Part shown: piece by piece, positions 1-8,846 of the stretch
How the letters are laid out: the number at the start of each line of letters is the position of its first letter
Position numbering within the stretch: position 1 is the stretch's first letter
Made by a program: the position numbers and the translations under genes
Source: Coriobacteriaceae bacterium
Lineage (GTDB): Bacteria; Actinomycetota; Coriobacteriia; Coriobacteriales; Coriobacteriaceae
DNA: 64,000 bases
Direction of reading: 5' to 3'
Assembly (NCBI GenBank): GCA_902364975.1
Contig: CABJFQ010000001.1
Coordinates: forward strand, 124,001-188,000
Notes under the pieces: model-generated
The model's database searches: none
The model's input: only the letters and a program-made list of their open reading frames with translations
Told to the model about the DNA's origin: nothing

Positions 1-43
1 CTTTGAGCTTGCCAACACAAACGACGGTGTATTTCACTCGTGC

Positions 44-982
44 CTACTCCTTTGACTCGTTCTGAACTTTGCCGGCGGCCAGCATCTGCTCGAACATCGA
101 GGCCGACTGCGAAAAGTCGCTCGGCAGCACGACCGTCGAGGTTTTGCCCGTGCGAGCGAACTCCGTCATCATCTCGGACCACTGCGTGAACATGAACAGC
201 TGGTTGGCCTCGTCGTTACCGACGCCCGTCTCCTGGATAATCTCGAGCGAGTCTTTGATGCCCAGCGCGATGGCTTTGCGCTGATTGGCGATGCCCTCGC
301 CTGCCTTTTCCATGGCCTCGGCCTCGGCGGTCGCCTCGGTGACGCGCTTGATGCGGTCGGCCTCGGCGAGCTCCTGCGCCGCAGCGCGCTTGCGCTGGGC
401 GGCATTGATGTCGTTCATGGAGTTCTCGACCTCCGTCGGCAGCGCAATCTTGGTGATGAGCGTCGACACGAGGGTGAAGCCATAGGCGGCCATCTGCTCG
501 GACACGGTGGCGTTGACGTCCTTGGCGATGTCATCCTTTTTGGCAAAGACCTCATCGAGCGTGTAGACGGGGATGGAGGAGCGCAAGGCATCGGTGATGA
601 AGTCACGCATTTGGTCGACGGGCTCCTGCAGCATGTAGTAGCTCTTGTAGATGCCCGAATCTGCCGGGCCGGCGCCCATGTCATAGCTCACGTGGTACTG
701 AGCAGAGACCTCAAGACCGATAGTCACGTTGTCTTGGGTCTTAACGTCGATGCCAAAACCGTTTTTCATGGTGCGCAGACTCACCGTGGCGGCTTTGCGG
801 TCGATCACGGGCACCTTCATGTGGAAGCCCGCGTTGACGATGCGGTTGAACTTGCCCAGACGCTCGATGATCACAGCATGCTGCTGTTCAACGACATAGC
901 AGGCGTTGGGAAGCAGCAGCAACAAGATGATGATGGGAAACAGTAGGCTCGTAAGGGCGGCGATGATACCGGATAACAGCAT
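44..982 (-). CDS. SPFH/band-7 (stomatin-like) membrane protein
   Basis: This 312-residue protein has an N-terminal hydrophobic segment (about residues 5-27) followed by a band-7/SPFH domain (VVEQQHAVIIERLGKF and on to about residue 200) and an Ala/Glu-rich helix (about 195-235) typical of stomatin/prohibitin oligomerisation. Family members form ring assemblies at the membrane and organise lipid microdomains or proteases. The ATG at 982 follows an AGAGGAG ribosome site 6 bases upstream. It is transcribed alone, with a 219-bp palindromic element behind its start region. No NfeD or protease partner lies beside it, so its client is unknown. The family is secure, the role is not. Confidence 0.85.
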   Translation of the reverse strand: MLLSGIIAALTSLLFPIIILLLLLPNACYVVEQQHAVIIERLGKFNRIVNAGFHMKVPVIDRKAATVSLRTMKNGFGIDVKTQDNVTIGLEVSAQYHVSYDMGAGPADSGIYKSYYMLQEPVDQMRDFITDALRSSIPVYTLDEVFAKKDDIAKDVNATVSEQMAAYGFTLVSTLITKIALPTEVENSMNDINAAQRKRAAAQELAEADRIKRVTEATAEAEAMEKAGEGIANQRKAIALGIKDSLEIIQETGVGNDEANQLFMFTQWSEMMTEFARTGKTSTVVLPSDFSQSASMFEQMLAAGKVQNESKE

Positions 983-1059
983 GGTCTCTCCTCTGATAGG
1001 CGCACGTTGGCACTAGGATACCCGCACGGGGCAGCCGCATGACACCAATAAGAGGGCCC

Positions 1060-1278
1060 GTGGTCAAAAAAGGCCAAATATGAGTACTGTTACCAGTTTA
1101 GTAGCAGCGTATTTGGGTCAAAATCGCCTCTTTGAACCCGAGGTCTATCGAAATTACTTCATTTTGTCTCAAGGTTGAGCCAAATTAGCGTACATCTGTT
1201 GCGTAAAATGAGCAAAAATGGCTTCGTGAAATGTCTCTATTTTTGTGCCAGTACTCATATTTGCCACTTTTTGACCAC
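1060..1278. repeat. Intergenic element with 30-bp terminal inverted repeats
   Basis: The ends 1060-1089 and 1249-1278 are inverted copies matching at 27 of 30 positions (both carry AAATATGAGTACTG next to GTGGTCAAAAA). The 159 bp between them are A+T richer than the neighbours and hold no convincing reading frame. It could be a MITE-like element or a large RNA hairpin. It fills most of the gap between the SPFH gene and the tRNA-Leu repeat unit; no other gene is seen between 983 and 1336. Confidence 0.75.
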
Positions 1279-1336
1279 AGGGGCATCTACCGCGCGAAAT
1301 CGATAGGTCAAATCTGCCAAAAACGGCCCGTAAAAG

Positions 1337-1573
1337 AGCTCCCATTGCTGGGAGCTCTTTCATTCAATGGTGCGGGCGAAAGGACGTCCGCGTATCCGTT
1401 TCGCGGATACGCACCGGCTTCGGCCGCCTGCCGGCGCCCTCGCCAGCTCGCTAAAACGCTCCGCGTTTTCTTTACGCTCGCTCCTTCGCAGGTTCAAGTC
1501 CCCGCGATGGGCCCATAACAAAAAAGCTCCCATTGCTGGGAGCTCTTTCAATCAATGGTGCGGGCGAAAGGAC
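1337..1573 (-). repeat. 188-bp tRNA-Leu tail repeat with hairpin-rich insert
   Basis: Bases 1337-1385 and 1525-1573 match at 48 of 49 positions. Each copy carries the tRNA terminator and the last 18 bases of tRNA-Leu (including CCA). The second copy is part of the intact tRNA; the first is a detached tail. The insert 1386-1524 is a chain of short palindromes (for example AAAACGC and GCGTTTT around TCC) and ends in a T-loop-like stretch GGTTCAAGTCC identical to that of tRNA-Leu but on the opposite strand. In transcription order this is tRNA, terminator, insert, tRNA tail, terminator. Confidence 0.85.
1525..1545 (-). terminator. Terminator of tRNA-Leu
   Basis: On the minus strand an AGCTCCCA stem with TGGGAGCT is followed by a T tract (1524-1519). 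It starts about ten bases past the tRNA CCA end. A second copy lies at 1337-1357. Confidence 0.8.
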
Positions 1574-1642
1574 TTGAACCTTCATGGGGTTGCCCCCATA
1601 CGGACCTGAACCGTACGCGTCTGCCAATTCCGCCACGCCCGC
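1556..1642 (-). tRNA. tRNA-Leu (anticodon CAG)
   Basis: The reverse complement folds as a long-variable-arm tRNA: acceptor GCGGGCG with CGCCCGC, anticodon loop TTCAGGT (CAG), variable arm around GGGGGCAACCCC, T-arm GGTTCAAGTCC, and an encoded CCA end at 1556-1558. It reads CUG leucine codons. Its 3' tail is duplicated downstream (see the repeat at 1337-1573). Confidence 0.95.
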
Positions 1643-1685
1643 GTGCAGGAATTAGAATAACGGAGCGCCACCGCAAACGCAAGAA

Positions 1686-2603
1686 CTATTTTTGAAAAAG
1701 TTTGCAGGCGTTTTCCCAGGCGGCTCGAGCGATTGCTTCGGGGTCCTCGCCGGTACGATCGACGCGGTCGTTGACCAGTGCGTTTGCTGTGATGGAAATC
1801 ATTGCAGGCTCGCACTCAAGACCGCGAATGGGCTCCGGCGCCATATAGGGACAATCCGTCTCGAACAAAATACGGTCGAGCGGTGTTGCCGCGAATGCCT
1901 CGCGCACGTCGTCGTTGCGCTTAAAGGTAGCCGCGCCGCCATAGGCGATGTAACAACCCAAATCCACAAAGCGCTCCATCGTGGCTCGGTCCTCGCCAAA
2001 GCAGTGCAGTACGCAACCGGCCTGGGGCACGCCGACCTCGCGCAACACGTTGTAGGCGTCCACATGCGAGGTGCGCTCCCCGTCCGTGTCCTCATGACGC
2101 AGATGCAGCTCTACCGGCACATTGCGGCGTACGGCAACCTCGAGTTGGCGCGCCATACAGTCGATCTGCACGTCGTGGGGCGCCGGCGCGATGTCGTCGT
2201 CGTAATCCATGTGGTAGTCCAAACCGATCTCGCCAATGCCAACGCATAGGGAATCATCGAGTGCAGTCACAATCTGGGCATGGATGTTATCGGTGTAGTC
2301 GGGCGCACCATACGGATGCACACCAGCGAGATACTTGACCTGCGGAATATCCCGCATCGGCAGGATCTCGCGAACCAGCCAGTCGCTATAGTCCGCCACG
2401 CTGCGTTTGTCAGCGATGGGGTCGAACATCGTCACCAACAGGTCGACGCCCGCAGCTTTGGCGCGCACGAGCGTCTCGGGCGCTTCTTTGCCCCAAAACG
2501 AAAGCAGGTGCGCGTGCGTATCGGCAAGCGGCGCCAAGGGCACGGGACAAGCAACCGTCTTCTTTTTCTTGGTAAACGTCACGCGTTCGACATTAGACGT
2601 CAT
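1686..2603 (-). CDS. tatD: TatD family metal-dependent deoxyribonuclease
   Basis: The protein has the TatD amidohydrolase fold: metal-binding DTHAHL near the N terminus, GEIGLDYH in the middle, LHLRHED, a cytosolic VLHCFGED motif, and ETDCPYMAPEPIRG near the C terminus. TatD enzymes hydrolyse DNA 3' ends and are used in repair and DNA turnover. I chose the ATG at 2603, 305 residues, because it has AGGAG 8 bases upstream and overlaps the rsmA stop by 11 bases; a longer frame to 2720 would run deep into rsmA. The tatD-rsmA pairing next to metG is a common bacterial arrangement and implies cotranscription. Confidence 0.9.
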   Translation of the reverse strand: MTSNVERVTFTKKKKTVACPVPLAPLADTHAHLLSFWGKEAPETLVRAKAAGVDLLVTMFDPIADKRSVADYSDWLVREILPMRDIPQVKYLAGVHPYGAPDYTDNIHAQIVTALDDSLCVGIGEIGLDYHMDYDDDIAPAPHDVQIDCMARQLEVAVRRNVPVELHLRHEDTDGERTSHVDAYNVLREVGVPQAGCVLHCFGEDRATMERFVDLGCYIAYGGAATFKRNDDVREAFAATPLDRILFETDCPYMAPEPIRGLECEPAMISITANALVNDRVDRTGEDPEAIARAAWENACKLFQK

Positions 2604-3453
2604 GGGAAAGCTCCTGAGCCAAACGGACAAAGGCGGCGACGTCGAGCGCCTCGGCGCGCGTGGTAGGTGCGATACCGCAGGCCTCAAAGGCGGCGTCGAG
2701 TGCGTCCTTGGCAAAGCCATTGGCGCTCATGGAGTTGCGGATCGTCTTGCGGCGCTGAGCAAACGCGGCGTCGATCACACGAGCCACAAACTCGCGGTCG
2801 ATGCCCTCGGGTACCACGCCGTCAACGCGATCGATGCGCACGACGGCAGAATCCACATGCGGCGCCGGCATAAAGCAGCGCGGCGGTACCTCAAAGCGCC
2901 CCGTCACCTGCGCATACAGGCCGAGCTTTGCCGTGTAGCCGCCATAGGTCTTATTGCCCGGCGTTGCGGCAATACGATCTGCAACTTCCCTTTGCACCAT
3001 GACGACAGCGCGCTTAAGTGCGGGCATCGTCTTGAAGAACTGAAGGATGATCGTCGCCGCCACGTTATAGGGCAGATTCGCGACAAACGCCGTCGGCTTA
3101 CCGCCCGCAACCTGCTCGATTTGTTCCGGTGTCACCTTGAGCGCATCGCCCATGATAAAGCGGAAGTTGGCATAGTCGGCGGCGTGGGCGTCAAGCACCG
3201 GCTCAAGCTCGGGATCGGCCTCAATCGACGTAACGCACGCCGCCTCCTGCAGCAGGGCAAGCGTGAGCGTGCCAACGCCCGGGCCGACCTCGAGCACGCG
3301 CTCATCGCCCGCAAGCTCGGCGAGCTCACAGATACGTTCGATCACATGGTTGTCGATCAGGAAGTTTTGGCCCAGGCGATGCTTGGTCGCAAGGCCAAAC
3401 TCCTCTAGCAGCTCCCTCGTTGCCGTGGGGTTTGCCAAAGGCGAAGTTGTCAT
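2593..3453 (-). CDS. rsmA: 16S rRNA dimethyladenosine transferase
   Basis: RsmA (KsgA) dimethylates the two adjacent adenines at the 3' end of 16S rRNA, a late step of small-subunit assembly. The 286-residue sequence shows the family start GQNFLIDNHVIERI, the SAM-binding LEVGPGVGTLT, the catalytic NLPYNVA (FxxNLPY) and the RKTIRNSM region near the C terminus. The ATG at 3453 follows AAGGAGG by 5 bases. Its 3' end overlaps tatD, so the two are translationally linked. A terminator separates it from metG upstream, so it may have its own promoter in the 37-base gap or rely on read-through. Confidence 0.95.
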   Translation of the reverse strand: MTTSPLANPTATRELLEEFGLATKHRLGQNFLIDNHVIERICELAELAGDERVLEVGPGVGTLTLALLQEAACVTSIEADPELEPVLDAHAADYANFRFIMGDALKVTPEQIEQVAGGKPTAFVANLPYNVAATIILQFFKTMPALKRAVVMVQREVADRIAATPGNKTYGGYTAKLGLYAQVTGRFEVPPRCFMPAPHVDSAVVRIDRVDGVVPEGIDREFVARVIDAAFAQRRKTIRNSMSANGFAKDALDAAFEACGIAPTTRAEALDVAAFVRLAQELSHDV

Positions 3454-3490
3454 GGTTGCCTCCTTAACATGGTGGCTGCATCGTAAAGCA

Positions 3491-3521
3491 AAAGGGCATG
3501 GACCGTTGCGGCCATGCCCTT
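3491..3521 (-). terminator. Terminator after metG
   Basis: On the minus strand AAGGGCATGG pairs with CCATGCCCTT across a 10-base loop, followed by TTTG. It lies about 40 bases past the metG stop and just ahead of rsmA. Confidence 0.75.
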
Positions 3522-3560
3522 ACCGTTACACAGCAAATTGCCGATATGGCGCGCGGCGTC

Positions 3561-5162
<1,602 letters not shown>

Positions 5163-5231
5163 GGGGTTTGTCCTCCAGAAAAACGTTGCATACAGAGGAT
5201 GATTCTAGCGCAAGGGCTGGATATCCTCCAT

Positions 5232-6110
5232 CTATTGCATATCGAGCACCATGGCATAGACATCGCGCTTGCGGCGCGAATACTTCTGAGACAGGCGCTT
5301 GGCCACCGCAGACGCGGGCTCCCCCTCCTCGAGCGCGGCGCGGATATCCTCGCGCAGGGCCTCGTCGGGATCCGCTGCCGTGGCGCCGACCGGCACGATA
5401 CCGGCCTCCTCATCCTCGCTCGGCGGCGCGATGACCAGCGCAATCTCGCCCTTTACCTCGCCGCGAGCACGCAGCTCCTCGGCAAGCTGGTCAGCGGGCC
5501 CGCGCAAGACCTCCTCGTGCAGCTTGGTGAGTTCGCGGCAGACGGCAACCTCACGCTGGGGAAAGACCTCCGCCACGGCCTCGAGCGTCGCCACGATGCG
5601 ATGTGGAGACTCGTAGAAGATGAGTGCGCCGGGCACCACGGCAAGGCGCTGCAAACGGCGCACACGGTCGCCGTGCTTTCGGCCCAAAAAGCCCTCGAAG
5701 AAAAAATGCTCGCAGGGAATGCCGGACGAAACAAGCGCCGTGACGCAAGCAGAGGGCCCGGGAATAACTTCGACGGGCACATCGGCCTCACGCGCCGCCT
5801 CGACCAGCGCCTGGCCGGGATCGGACACGCTCGGCATGCCGGCGTCCGAGGCAAAAGCGAGGGTCTCCCCCGCCAGCAGACGGTCGACCAGGCCGGCGGC
5901 GCGGCTGGCGATCACATTCTCGTCGCAACGGACAAGCGGCTTGGAAATGCCCAGGTGCATCAGCAGCTTTGACGTCACACGCGTGTCTTCGCAGCAGATG
6001 ACATCGGCAGCGGCAAAGGCCTCGCCAACGCGCGGGGACAGGTCACCCAGGTTGCCGATGGGCGTGCCGACCACATAGAGTTTGCCCGTATGGGCGCTGT
6101 TTTGCGTCAT
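5232..6110 (-). CDS. rsmI: 16S rRNA (cytidine-2'-O)-methyltransferase
   Basis: RsmI 2'-O-methylates a cytidine of 16S rRNA at the decoding centre. The 292-residue protein has the tetrapyrrole-methylase fold with the diagnostic GTPIGNLGD near residue 15, CCEDTR, SDAGMPSVSDPG (SAM pocket), and GPSACVTAL. A C-terminal helical domain with RLSQKYSRRKRDVY matches the family tail. The start lies 6 bases after the stop of the GH5-like gene, so those two are surely cotranscribed. Confidence 0.95.
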   Translation of the reverse strand: MTQNSAHTGKLYVVGTPIGNLGDLSPRVGEAFAAADVICCEDTRVTSKLLMHLGISKPLVRCDENVIASRAAGLVDRLLAGETLAFASDAGMPSVSDPGQALVEAAREADVPVEVIPGPSACVTALVSSGIPCEHFFFEGFLGRKHGDRVRRLQRLAVVPGALIFYESPHRIVATLEAVAEVFPQREVAVCRELTKLHEEVLRGPADQLAEELRARGEVKGEIALVIAPPSEDEEAGIVPVGATAADPDEALREDIRAALEEGEPASAVAKRLSQKYSRRKRDVYAMVLDMQ

Positions 6111-6116
6111 ATCAAC

Positions 6117-7178
6117 CTATTCAATCATGCCGCGCTCGAGCGTACCGAGCGCCGCGCGGGCGTCCCATGCTGCAATGCGCTTCTCAGTCTTCCACGTTTG
6201 GAAGAACCAACCGGCAGCCGGCGCAAACGAAGCCAGCTGGTTGGCGATAAACACGCGCTCGTAGGCATTGCGGCCCTCGGGCGTAACCGACGAGTTGGCA
6301 AAGATCGCCGCGCCCGACCATTCGCCCACCAGCACGGGGAACCCAGTCGAAATCGCTTCTTTAAGCTCGCGCTTGTTACGCGAAATCGCCGTCGTCAGCC
6401 CGCGAGGGCTCGTGATGTCGAGCGCATACTCGTCGCGGTAATGGTACAGGTGAAGGTCCATGTAGACGTTCTTGTACTTGGCGCAGCGCATAAAATGCTT
6501 CCACTCGCTGGGATGCCCCGACGACGAGAAGACGACGATCTTATCCTCGGGCATATACGAACGGACGAGCTCGTAGGCATCGCGATAGAAATTGCGCAGG
6601 TAGTGAGCAGGAATGCCATCCGTCATGGTGAAGAGGCTCTTGCGAACGCTCATCTGCGGCGTGTCCAGCAGCTCAATGCCCAGCAGGCTCTCGGCCTCGC
6701 CATAGCGATCGGCCAAGCGCTCGAGCACGTCGAGTGCGACATGGCGGCCGTTAGTGGACGAATGCCACTCGGCAACAGCCTCCGGCGTGGCGGGCGAATC
6801 GTTGGAATCGCCCTGGCCACCGGGCACGGTTGCCAGATCGAGCAGCACGCGGATGTCGTACTTGGCAGCCCACTCAATTGCACGGTCAATGTAGTCGACA
6901 ACCGAGATGTAGGACGCATCGGACTCCTGCGAACCAAAGGCATACCAGGGCACCGGCAGACGCACGGCATTGAGACCGATCTGCGCCATGCGGCGAAAAT
7001 CGTCCTCGCTCACAAACGTCTCGTAATGGCGGCGCATGCGCTCGTTATAGGCGGCGGTACCCATGGCCTCTTGTAGCTCGGCCGCGTTGGATGCACCGGT
7101 CGCCGCGTACAGCGACGGGGTCACCCAAGGCTCGGGAATAAACCAGCCAGAGAGATTAACGCCGAGTATCCTCTCCAT
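6117..7178 (-). CDS. GH5-like (exo-beta-1,3-glucanase-like) protein with altered active site
   Basis: The 353-residue protein follows the glycoside hydrolase family 5 pattern of exo-beta-1,3-glucanases: GVNLSGWF near the N terminus, GLNAVRLPVPW, a DL..PG.Q stretch at 114-122, GIELL at 167-171, and VGEWSGA with the nucleophile-position Glu at 286. The acid/base segment, normally LNEP, here reads LDTP (171-174), so the catalytic Glu is Thr173; the His of the usual DLHGAPG is also absent. There is no signal peptide, so it is cytoplasmic. I chose ATG 7178, with AAGGGGG 5 bases upstream. It heads the rsmI/metG operon. It may be a non-hydrolytic sugar-binding protein or act by another mechanism. 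Confidence 0.7.
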   Translation of the reverse strand: MERILGVNLSGWFIPEPWVTPSLYAATGASNAAELQEAMGTAAYNERMRRHYETFVSEDDFRRMAQIGLNAVRLPVPWYAFGSQESDASYISVVDYIDRAIEWAAKYDIRVLLDLATVPGGQGDSNDSPATPEAVAEWHSSTNGRHVALDVLERLADRYGEAESLLGIELLDTPQMSVRKSLFTMTDGIPAHYLRNFYRDAYELVRSYMPEDKIVVFSSSGHPSEWKHFMRCAKYKNVYMDLHLYHYRDEYALDITSPRGLTTAISRNKRELKEAISTGFPVLVGEWSGAAIFANSSVTPEGRNAYERVFIANQLASFAPAAGWFFQTWKTEKRIAAWDARAALGTLERGMIE

Positions 7179-7370
7179 CACTGCCCCCTTCGGATCGTGC
7201 AGGCCGAGCCTGCATCGTATTGCATAGGAAAAGTATCGTTTTGAGTATACCCGCGTGTGCGGACAGGCGACCGAACGGTCTGCAAAGTGACGCGAAAGTG
7301 GGAGGAATGTCTGGGACAGGTGGGCACGAGCTGGTGCGCCGAGATGTGCACGCACGTCGGAAGTAAGCGC

Positions 7371-7541
7371 CGGAAAGCGCATCCCGTTTTTCGCAAAAGA
7401 CTGGGATGCGCTTTCCGTTCGAGGCCTCAACCGGAAAATGCATCCCGTTCTGAGCGCGGGATCTGGGATGCAGTTTCCGCCAAAGGCTGCAAAAGGAAAG
7501 CACGTCCCATTCTGACGCCGGATTCCGGGACGCAGTTTCCG
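7371..7541. repeat. Three tandem imperfect palindromes
   Basis: Units 7371-7418, 7432-7480 and 7494-7541 each consist of GGAAA...CATCCC or GTCCC, a short unpaired centre, and GGGATGC or GGGACGC...TTTCC. They are about 60 bases apart and have diverged mainly in the loops. They fill the gap ahead of the GH5-like gene together with the tRNA-Phe repeat unit; no gene is seen between 7179 and 7783. Confidence 0.8.
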
Positions 7542-7552
7542 CAGAGCCCTCG

Positions 7553-7783
7553 ATAAAAGAAAAGGACCCCTTTGCAGAGGTCCTAGTCAATTCAAGGTGG
7601 CGGGGAAGGGAATCGCGTCCGCGCGCTGCGCGGACGGACCGCTGCGGCGCTTACGCGCCTTGCGAGCTGCGCTGGCAAACGCTTACGCGTTTACTCAGCT
7701 CCGCGCCCTCACGGGGTTCGATTCCGTGCGAGGGCTACATAAAAGAAAAGGACCCCTTTGCAGAGGTCCTAGTCAATTCAAGG

Positions 7784-7801
<18 letters not shown>
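7553..7801 (-). repeat. 186-bp tRNA-Phe tail repeat with hairpin-rich insert
   Basis: Bases 7553-7615 are identical to 7739-7801 over 63 positions and include the terminator plus the last 20 bases of the tRNA-Phe region. The insert 7616-7738 is a chain of short palindromes (GTCCGCGC with GCGCGGAC, GGCGC with GCGCC, AAACGC with GCGTTT) in the same order as the tRNA-Leu insert. It ends in GGGGTTCGATTCC, the T-arm of tRNA-Phe on the opposite strand. Confidence 0.88.
7749..7770 (-). terminator. Terminator of tRNA-Phe
   Basis: On the minus strand AGGACC pairs with GGTCCT around a 10-base loop, followed by TTTTCTTTT. A second identical copy lies 186 bases further on at 7563-7584. Confidence 0.8.
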
Positions 7802-7856
<55 letters not shown>

Positions 7857-8013
7857 ATTTGAGGTGTGCCTTGTTTCAAGGCTTGATTAGTATAACCAAG
7901 GACGCGTTCCGGTCAACCGAGAATTTTAAAAAAGTTTTTGAGCACAGCCTCGGTTCTATAAATCGGCACGTCAGAGGCATCAGCCGGCAGCAAGAAATTT
8001 TTCGCTCAGTCCC

Positions 8014-8373
8014 TTAAGCCGGCACGCGTTGGAGAGCAGGGGTCGAAACAATGATTGAAGGACGCTCTAGTACGGCCCAGGCGCCGGGGCAGGAGCACAT
8101 ACGCCAGGGACGTACGTTTTCGTAGCATACGAGGACATAGCCACGTGCATCGATAAAGGCGATATCGATGGGATAGGCCATAAAACACGTATGGACCGAA
8201 GAGCAGCGTGGAAATGCCATGACGAGCGGCAGACCGTTGGCGGCAACCGGACACCGTCCCAGCATGCCGCGCAGGCGCACGGCAAACGACTCCGCCACCG
8301 CAAACTCGGCCGGCGTCCAGCCCAGCCTATTGAGTGCCCGCGCGTAGGCGATGTAGGACGAGACCGCGGTCAC
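8014..8373 (-). CDS. DUF192 family protein at the end of the tad operon
   Basis: The 119-residue product matches the small DUF192 (COG1430) family: RLRGMLGR, LVMAFPRCSSVHTCFM, PIDIAFIDARGYVL and a P at the usual place. The function of the family is not established; members are often exported or encoded near envelope genes. I chose the GTG at 8373, which overlaps the TadE-like stop (GTGA) and has GGGGGTGG 5 bases upstream; an ATG at 8394 lacks a ribosome site. Here it is the last gene of the pilus operon, so a role with the pilus or its extracellular part is an inference. No signal peptide is evident with this start. Confidence 0.7.
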   Translation of the reverse strand: MTAVSSYIAYARALNRLGWTPAEFAVAESFAVRLRGMLGRCPVAANGLPLVMAFPRCSSVHTCFMAYPIDIAFIDARGYVLVCYENVRPWRMCSCPGAWAVLERPSIIVSTPALQRVPA

Positions 8374-8846
8374 ATGACCACCCCCGGACGCCATGGATCG
8401 ACCGTCACCGCGCGCTCGTGCGACAACGTTGTCGGCGCCCCCAGCGGAACGCCAGCGATGCTGAGAGAAGTCGGCCACGGCTCATAGTGCATGGTGCAGG
8501 TGTAGGTCCTAAACGTACCGGATAGGGAGAGCAGGCCACCATCCGATGCCTCCGCGCCTTGCTCGCTCGACACTTCGATCTGCAAGTCATAGCCTTCCAT
8601 GGCATTCAGAATTTGAGTCCGGACCGTCGCCGAGGCATCGACAGAGCTTTCGTCGCCCTCCCCGCTCGGCGCCACGGCGTGCGCCAACACGATGTCGGGC
8701 ACCACGCGGTCGAAGCGCGCGACAGCGCTGGCATAGATCATGACGTTGTATACGATGAGTGCCAGCACCAGCAAAACGGGCGTAACCACTGCTATCTCCA
8801 CCGTCGCTTGGGCGCGCTCCTCGCGCAGACGCATGCGGATACTCAT
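8370..8846 (-). CDS. TadE-like pseudopilin (third copy)
   Basis: A 158-residue TadE-family minor pilin. The basic leader MSIRMRLREER is followed by AQATVEIAVV and a hydrophobic helix (about residues 12-38), the class III prepilin layout with Glu at +5 after cleavage between Ala and Gln. The rest is an extracytoplasmic domain with one Cys near the end. The ATG at 8846 overlaps the stop of the upstream TadG-like gene as TAATG, so they are coupled. TadE proteins are processed by the prepilin peptidase and assist Flp fibre assembly. Confidence 0.82.
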   Translation of the reverse strand: MSIRMRLREERAQATVEIAVVTPVLLVLALIVYNVMIYASAVARFDRVVPDIVLAHAVAPSGEGDESSVDASATVRTQILNAMEGYDLQIEVSSEQGAEASDGGLLSLSGTFRTYTCTMHYEPWPTSLSIAGVPLGAPTTLSHERAVTVDPWRPGVVM

